Of a DNA stretch of 64,000 nucleotides, positions 60,928-64,000 are shown in pieces. This DNA comes from Alicyclobacillus sp. (GTDB lineage Bacteria > Bacillota > Bacilli > Alicyclobacillales > Alicyclobacillaceae). How positions within the stretch are numbered: position 1 is the stretch's first letter; every line of letters begins with the position of its first letter. Location of the stretch: assembly GCA_023511295.1 (NCBI GenBank), contig JAIMBT010000012.1:53815-117814 (forward strand), given 5' to 3'. Made by a program: the position numbers and the translations under genes. The notes below the pieces were generated by a model. That model made no database searches. It was given only the letters and a program-made list of their open reading frames with translations, and had not been told where the DNA came from.

Positions 60928-60939
60928 CATCTCTAATGT
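60928..60939 (+). repeat. right attachment core (attR)
   Basis: CATCTCTAATGT; gerE codons resume directly to its right (CATGAAGAAGCTC). Confidence 0.92.
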
Positions 60940-61015
60940 CATGAAGAAGCTCAACGTGAAAGGGCGCTCGCAAGCGGTTGTCGAGCTTGTTCGCCTCGGA
61001 GAATTGACCATCTGA
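60938..61015 (+). pseudogene. gerE: gerE 3' part
   Basis: Codons 51 to 75 of gerE: (V)MKKLNVKGRSQAVVELVRLG then ELTI and a stop. It contains the turn and last helix of the HTH domain and dimer interface. Joining 27594 to 60940 restores GT-C (Val51) and an unbroken 75-codon frame. It has no start of its own. Confidence 0.95.
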
Positions 61016-61022
61016 CCGCGGA

Positions 61023-61050
61023 GACCCCTGCCGTTGCGTGGGGGTTTTTC
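61023..61050 (+). terminator. terminator of gerE
   Basis: ACCCC and GGGGT arms around the CCGTTGCG region, followed by TTTTTC, 8 nt after the gerE stop. Confidence 0.75.
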
Positions 61051-61078
61051 GCGTCGTTGATTCCCTTTGGCCGCGAAT

Positions 61079-61093
61079 GGTAAAATACTTACC
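61079..61093. promoter_or_regulatory. inverted repeat at the marR promoter
   Basis: GGTAA-N5-TTACC overlaps the TAAAATACT region about 30 nt before the marR start. Position suits autorepression by the MarR protein. Confidence 0.4.
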
Positions 61094-61120
61094 AATCAGT
61101 GGACGATCCGAGGTGTGAAT

Positions 61121-61561
61121 GTGAGAGAGCCGTGGCCAGAACACGTGGTGGACATCGAGCAGCTGTTGCGCCAGATTGCGGGTGTGGTTCGCCGGCGGGG
61201 TCGGCAATTGCTCGAGCGGTACGGCATCACGCCACCACAGTTCGATGCGCTGTGGATATTGAATCGACACGGGAATCTCACGATTGGAGAGCTCAGCAAC
61301 CGCCTCTACCTCGCGTACAGCACGACGACGGACCTGGTGGACCGGCTGGAACGCGCCGGGTTCGTTGTGCGTTCGCGGGATACGGGGGACCGGCGCGTCG
61401 TCTTGGTGACGTTGCAAGAGAAAGGCGCGGCAGTCATCGAACAGGTGCTCGACGCGCGCCGAGCGTACCTGGCGACGGTACTGGACACCATCGACCCTGC
61501 GGACCAGGGAGAGATCCACAAAGTCCTCCACATCTTGTACGACCGGATGTCCAACGCGTAG
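61121..61561 (+). CDS. MarR-family regulator (ysmB-like)
   Basis: 146 residues. Winged helix: YGITPPQFDALWILNRHGNL, TIGELSNRLYLAYSTTTDLV (recognition), FVVRSRDTGDRRVVLVTLQE (wing). In B. subtilis ysmB holds this place between gerE and racE. GTG at 61121 has GAGGTG 7 nt upstream. Probably self-regulated through the adjoining inverted repeat. Ligand unknown. Confidence 0.87.
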   Translation: MREPWPEHVVDIEQLLRQIAGVVRRRGRQLLERYGITPPQFDALWILNRHGNLTIGELSNRLYLAYSTTTDLVDRLERAGFVVRSRDTGDRRVVLVTLQEKGAAVIEQVLDARRAYLATVLDTIDPADQGEIHKVLHILYDRMSNA

Positions 61562-61683
61562 ACGCCGTGCAGGGTGTGCATGGCGTTTTTTGCGACTGTT
61601 GGGCGTGAGGTCTTGTTTCGCGTATCACGCCGCAGACCGTCTGGATATGTTGGTTGCGAAACCCTGCGAAAGAAGGCGGTTGT

Positions 61684-62508
61684 GTGGCGTCTTCGCTGCC
61701 GATTGGTCTCTTTGACTCCGGCGTGGGCGGGTTGACTGTCGCGGCAGCCCTGCGAATGCGGTTGCCGCGGGAGTCCGTCGTCTACTTCGGCGATACAGCT
61801 CGTTGTCCGTACGGAGACCGAAGTCGTGCAGAAGTTATCCAGTTTTCACGGGAAATCTGTCGTGTTTTGATGGATCTCGGTGTGAAGATGCTGGTCGTCG
61901 CATGCAACACGGCGACGGCGAGCGCTTTGCCGACGCTGGCGGCGGCCTGCCCCGTGCCGCTGGTGGGTGTGATTGAGCCCGGTGCCACCGCAGCCGTGCG
62001 TGCCACTCGGGGCGGAAAGATTGGCGTCATCGGCACGAGCGTAACCATCGGCTCCCGGGCGTATGAGCGAGCCGTTCACGTCATCCGCCCAGACGTCGAA
62101 GTGGTGGGTCTCGCGTGTCCAGCCTTTGTGCCGCTCGTGGAGCAGGGTCGGATTCGCGGTCCCGAGGTGGACGCCATCGTACACGAGGCGCTGGCACCGC
62201 TGCGCCATATCGGTCTCGACACGCTGATTTTGGGTTGCACGCATTATCCCTACCTCAGCGACGCCATCCAATCGGCCGTGGGTCCGGACGTGACCCTCAT
62301 CTCGTCCGCGGAAGAGACGGCCCGTTGGGTTGCCCGTGTCCTGGCGGACCGTGACCTGGAGGCACCGCGAGACGCCGTGCCGATGGACCAGTTTCTAACC
62401 ACCGGGGATCCCCTGTCCTTCCGCCGGGCGGTGGACCGCGCGCTGGGGAGCCGGGCGTCTGAGGTGCGCACGGTGGCGCTGCCTTCCGGGGTGGCCACGG
62501 TAGGCTGA
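61684..62508 (+). CDS. murI: glutamate racemase
   Basis: Makes D-glutamate for peptidoglycan (racE in Bacillus). 274 residues. GLFDSGVGGLTVAAALRM; the catalytic cysteines in VACNTATASALP and ILGCTHYPYLSDA; YFGDTARCPYGDRS binds the substrate. GTG at 61684 with AAGGCGG upstream. Neighbour order matches B. subtilis. Confidence 0.93.
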   Translation: MASSLPIGLFDSGVGGLTVAAALRMRLPRESVVYFGDTARCPYGDRSRAEVIQFSREICRVLMDLGVKMLVVACNTATASALPTLAAACPVPLVGVIEPGATAAVRATRGGKIGVIGTSVTIGSRAYERAVHVIRPDVEVVGLACPAFVPLVEQGRIRGPEVDAIVHEALAPLRHIGLDTLILGCTHYPYLSDAIQSAVGPDVTLISSAEETARWVARVLADRDLEAPRDAVPMDQFLTTGDPLSFRRAVDRALGSRASEVRTVALPSGVATVG

Positions 62509-62596
62509 CGACTGGCCGAACCTGAACGTTCGCAGGGAACGCCTGTGGTAGCATGGAAGAGACGGATTGGCTGGCGGTGGCCGACGACGGGACAGG

Positions 62597-63223
62597 ATGG
62601 TGCTGGAGTTGCAGAGTGTCTATATCGCGTCGAAAAACCGGCACAAAGTGGACGAGTTCCAGCAGTTGTTGGTACGCTGGGGGGTCCGAGCGCGCGCTCT
62701 GCCGCCCGAGGTTCCGGATAGTCCGGAGACCGGTGACAGTTTTGCGGCGAATGCCATGCAAAAGGCCGCGTTTTACGGCGACTTTTGCGAGGGGTGGATT
62801 CTCTCGGACGACTCGGGACTGTGTGTGCCGGTTCTGGGTGGGGAGCCCGGTGTGCACTCCGCGCGTTATGCGGGCCGACACGGGGACGATGCCGCGAACC
62901 GCCGCCTGCTGCTGGAGCGCCTCTCCGGGTATACAGGGACAGAACGCCGGGCGGTGTTTGTCTGTGTGCTCACCGCGTGGCACGGAGCCACCGGTGTTGG
63001 CCTGACCGTGCGCGGCGAGTTGCATGGCGAGATTGCGGATAGCGCCCGCGGTACGGGCGGCTTCGGTTATGATCCGCTGTTCTACGTTCCAGCGCTCGGG
63101 GCGACGCTAGCAGAAGTCCCCGCCGAGGTGAAGAACGCGCACTCGCACCGGTCCGCCGCACTGAACCGGCTGATGCGTTTGTGGAGGGAGGCTACGTGGG
63201 ATGCGCCTGTGCGTGGTCAGTGA
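62597..63223 (+). CDS. rdgB: dITP/XTP pyrophosphatase (RdgB/HAM1)
   Basis: Removes non-canonical purine nucleotides. 208 residues. SVYIASKNRHKVDEF opens the fold; SDDSGLCVPVLGGEPGVHSA, RYAG and GGFGYDPLFYVP are the family motifs; HSHRSAALNRL ends it. ATG at 62597 behind GGGACAGG. Overlaps ysnB by 23 nt; rph and gerM, which lie between in B. subtilis, are absent. Confidence 0.92.
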   Translation: MVLELQSVYIASKNRHKVDEFQQLLVRWGVRARALPPEVPDSPETGDSFAANAMQKAAFYGDFCEGWILSDDSGLCVPVLGGEPGVHSARYAGRHGDDAANRRLLLERLSGYTGTERRAVFVCVLTAWHGATGVGLTVRGELHGEIADSARGTGGFGYDPLFYVPALGATLAEVPAEVKNAHSHRSAALNRLMRLWREATWDAPVRGQ

Positions 63224-63788
63224 CACTCACCGCCACCGCCACGAACTGTTGACCGCAGTGAAATCCCTCCAGCCTCTCGATGGCATTTTGCACGTCGGAG
63301 ACGAGACGTCGGATGTGGCGTGGCTGGCCGAGCGAGTGGACTGGCCCATTTTTGCCGTCGCCGGAAATTGGGACCCGGTGACCGATACGTGCCCGGTCGC
63401 ACGCGTACTCGACTTCGGCGTGCGCATCTGGATGACCCACGGGCACAAGTACCATGTCAAGGAGAGCCTTGATGGTTTGCGACAGCAAGCTCGCCAGGTG
63501 AACGCGCAGGTGGTGGTGTTTGGACACACCCACAAGGCGCTGGCGGAGTTAACCGACGGGCGCTTGTTCCTCAACCCGGGGAGTTTGGCGACGCCGCGCG
63601 GCAGGCGTGAGCGGACCTGCGCACTGCTCGAGATCGATTCAGTGAGCCCGCCGGGCCCTGCGGGCCAATTCCAGATTCGCGCCTCGCACATGACCATTCA
63701 TGGAGAAATCACGCATACCATGATGTTCACCGCAGCCACTGGAGACGGCGGCGCTTCCGTGGACGGACCGGGCGCGGGCGGGACTTGA
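63201..63788 (+). CDS. ysnB: MJ0936/YfcE-family metallophosphodiesterase (ysnB)
   Basis: 195 residues. Metal-binding motifs MRLCVVSDTHRHRHEL, ILHVGDETSDVAWL, AVAGNWDPVTD, MTHGHKYHV and VVFGHTHKALAEL form the calcineurin-like phosphoesterase site. The C-terminal 40 residues (Gly/Ala-rich) extend beyond the usual length. It overlaps rdgB, so both are translated together. The natural substrate is not known. Confidence 0.88.
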   Translation: MRLCVVSDTHRHRHELLTAVKSLQPLDGILHVGDETSDVAWLAERVDWPIFAVAGNWDPVTDTCPVARVLDFGVRIWMTHGHKYHVKESLDGLRQQARQVNAQVVVFGHTHKALAELTDGRLFLNPGSLATPRGRRERTCALLEIDSVSPPGPAGQFQIRASHMTIHGEITHTMMFTAATGDGGASVDGPGAGGT

Positions 63789-63847
63789 TCTTCCGTCCGT
63801 TCTTCGTCTACACTGTTTGAGTGCGCGTGTCTGGATAGGTGTTGCGT

Positions 63848-63921
63848 GCGGGTGTAGTTCAATGGTAGAACTCCAGCCTTCCAAGCTGGTCGCGTGGGTT
63901 CGATTCCCATCACCCGCTCCA
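63848..63921 (+). tRNA. tRNA-Gly (anticodon TCC)
   Basis: Acceptor GCGGGTG/CACCCGC, anticodon stem CCAGC/GCTGG with loop CTTCCAA giving TCC, T-loop TTCGATT, encoded CCA. Confidence 0.93.
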
Positions 63922-63924
63922 CAT

Positions 63925-64000
63925 GTCTCAGTAGCTCAGTTGGATAGAGCAACAGCCTTCTAAGCTGTGGGTCGGGGGTTCGAATCCCTCCTGAGACGCC
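63925..64000 (+). tRNA. tRNA-Arg (anticodon TCT), cut by window end
   Basis: Acceptor GTCTCAG/CTGAGAC, anticodon stem ACAGC/GCTGT with loop CTTCTAA giving TCT. The window ends within the CCA tail. Confidence 0.92.

Larger units (their letters stand above)
27583..60939. mobile_element. 33.3 kb integrative and conjugative element in gerE
   Basis: Bounded by 12-bp direct repeats CATCTCTAATGT (27583-27594 and 60928-60939). The large serine recombinase ends 35 nt before the right repeat. The inside holds relaxase, coupling protein, type IV secretion genes, restriction systems and many small genes, with lower GC and more AT-rich spacers than the flanks. No phage head or tail genes. Removing one repeat copy and the DNA between restores gerE exactly, so this is a recent, clean integration. 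Confidence 0.93.

Noticed and set aside
27583..60939. Prophage interpretation of the insert
   Set aside because: No capsid, portal, terminase, tail or holin genes; relaxase, VirD4, VirB4 and oriT-like site fit an ICE.
1..64000. CRISPR array
   Set aside because: No regularly spaced repeats of 25-40 nt and no cas genes; the TGTATTAC array is short and unevenly spaced.

Overview
The window is chromosomal DNA of a GC-rich, endospore-forming, aerobic Gram-positive bacterium, most likely in the Alicyclobacillus-type branch of the Bacilli. The genus is an inference. The evidence is SleB, GerE and a YjcZ-like spore microprotein, a LytR-CpsA-Psr cell-wall protein, a B12-dependent ribonucleotide reductase, a Bacillus-type SdhCAB operon, and the order sdhCAB - small gene - gerE - marR - racE - rdgB - ysnB, which matches the Bacillus subtilis gerE neighbourhood as I recall it. 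A 33.3 kb mobile element of visibly lower GC interrupts this backbone.

Left chromosomal arm (1-27.6 kb): nrdJ, rsuA, sleB, a MarR regulator with a 3-hydroxyisobutyrate-dehydrogenase-like enzyme and a GmhB-like phosphatase, an LCP protein, an enoyl-CoA hydratase, a Ca2+/H+ exchanger, a DUF502 protein, ilvA, hisC, lgt, gltX, a Gln-Glu-Lys tRNA cluster, a sigma-like/membrane/exported fusion protein, uvrC, sdhCAB, a CDGSH protein and mtnN, then the first 51 codons of gerE.

Integrated element (27,583-60,939): it has 12-bp direct repeats at both ends and a large serine recombinase beside the right end, so it reads as an integrative and conjugative element (ICE). From left to right it carries two related anchored proteins; a promoter with a hairpin-rich leader RNA; an HTH (Rep-like) gene with TGTATTAC repeats; small genes; an IS110-family insertion; a frameshifted ardC; an oriT-like site with a MOBP-type TATCCTG motif; a ribbon-helix-helix protein, a HUH relaxase and a VirD4 coupling protein; a mating-pore module (VirB2, VirB6, PrgI/VirB3, two-gene VirB4, lytic transglycosylase, surface protein); regulators; an Mrr-like nuclease with a zinc-ribbon and a NERD protein; a complete EcoRII-type methylase-Vsr-endonuclease set; two further PD-(D/E)xK-type nuclease genes; decayed DNA; a cREC-domain gene; an orphan structured RNA; and the integrase.

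Right arm (60.94-64 kb): the remaining 24 codons of gerE, then marR (ysmB-like), racE/murI, rdgB, ysnB, tRNA-Gly and tRNA-Arg.

The most interesting point is the insertion site. GerE is the last mother-cell transcription factor of sporulation, and precise recombination between the 12-bp cores would restore a 75-residue GerE frame without a scar. The arrangement parallels skin/sigK and SPbeta/spsM, where a large serine recombinase removes an element in the doomed mother cell. Here the element also looks conjugative and carries several restriction genes. Whether excision is sporulation-controlled cannot be told from sequence alone.
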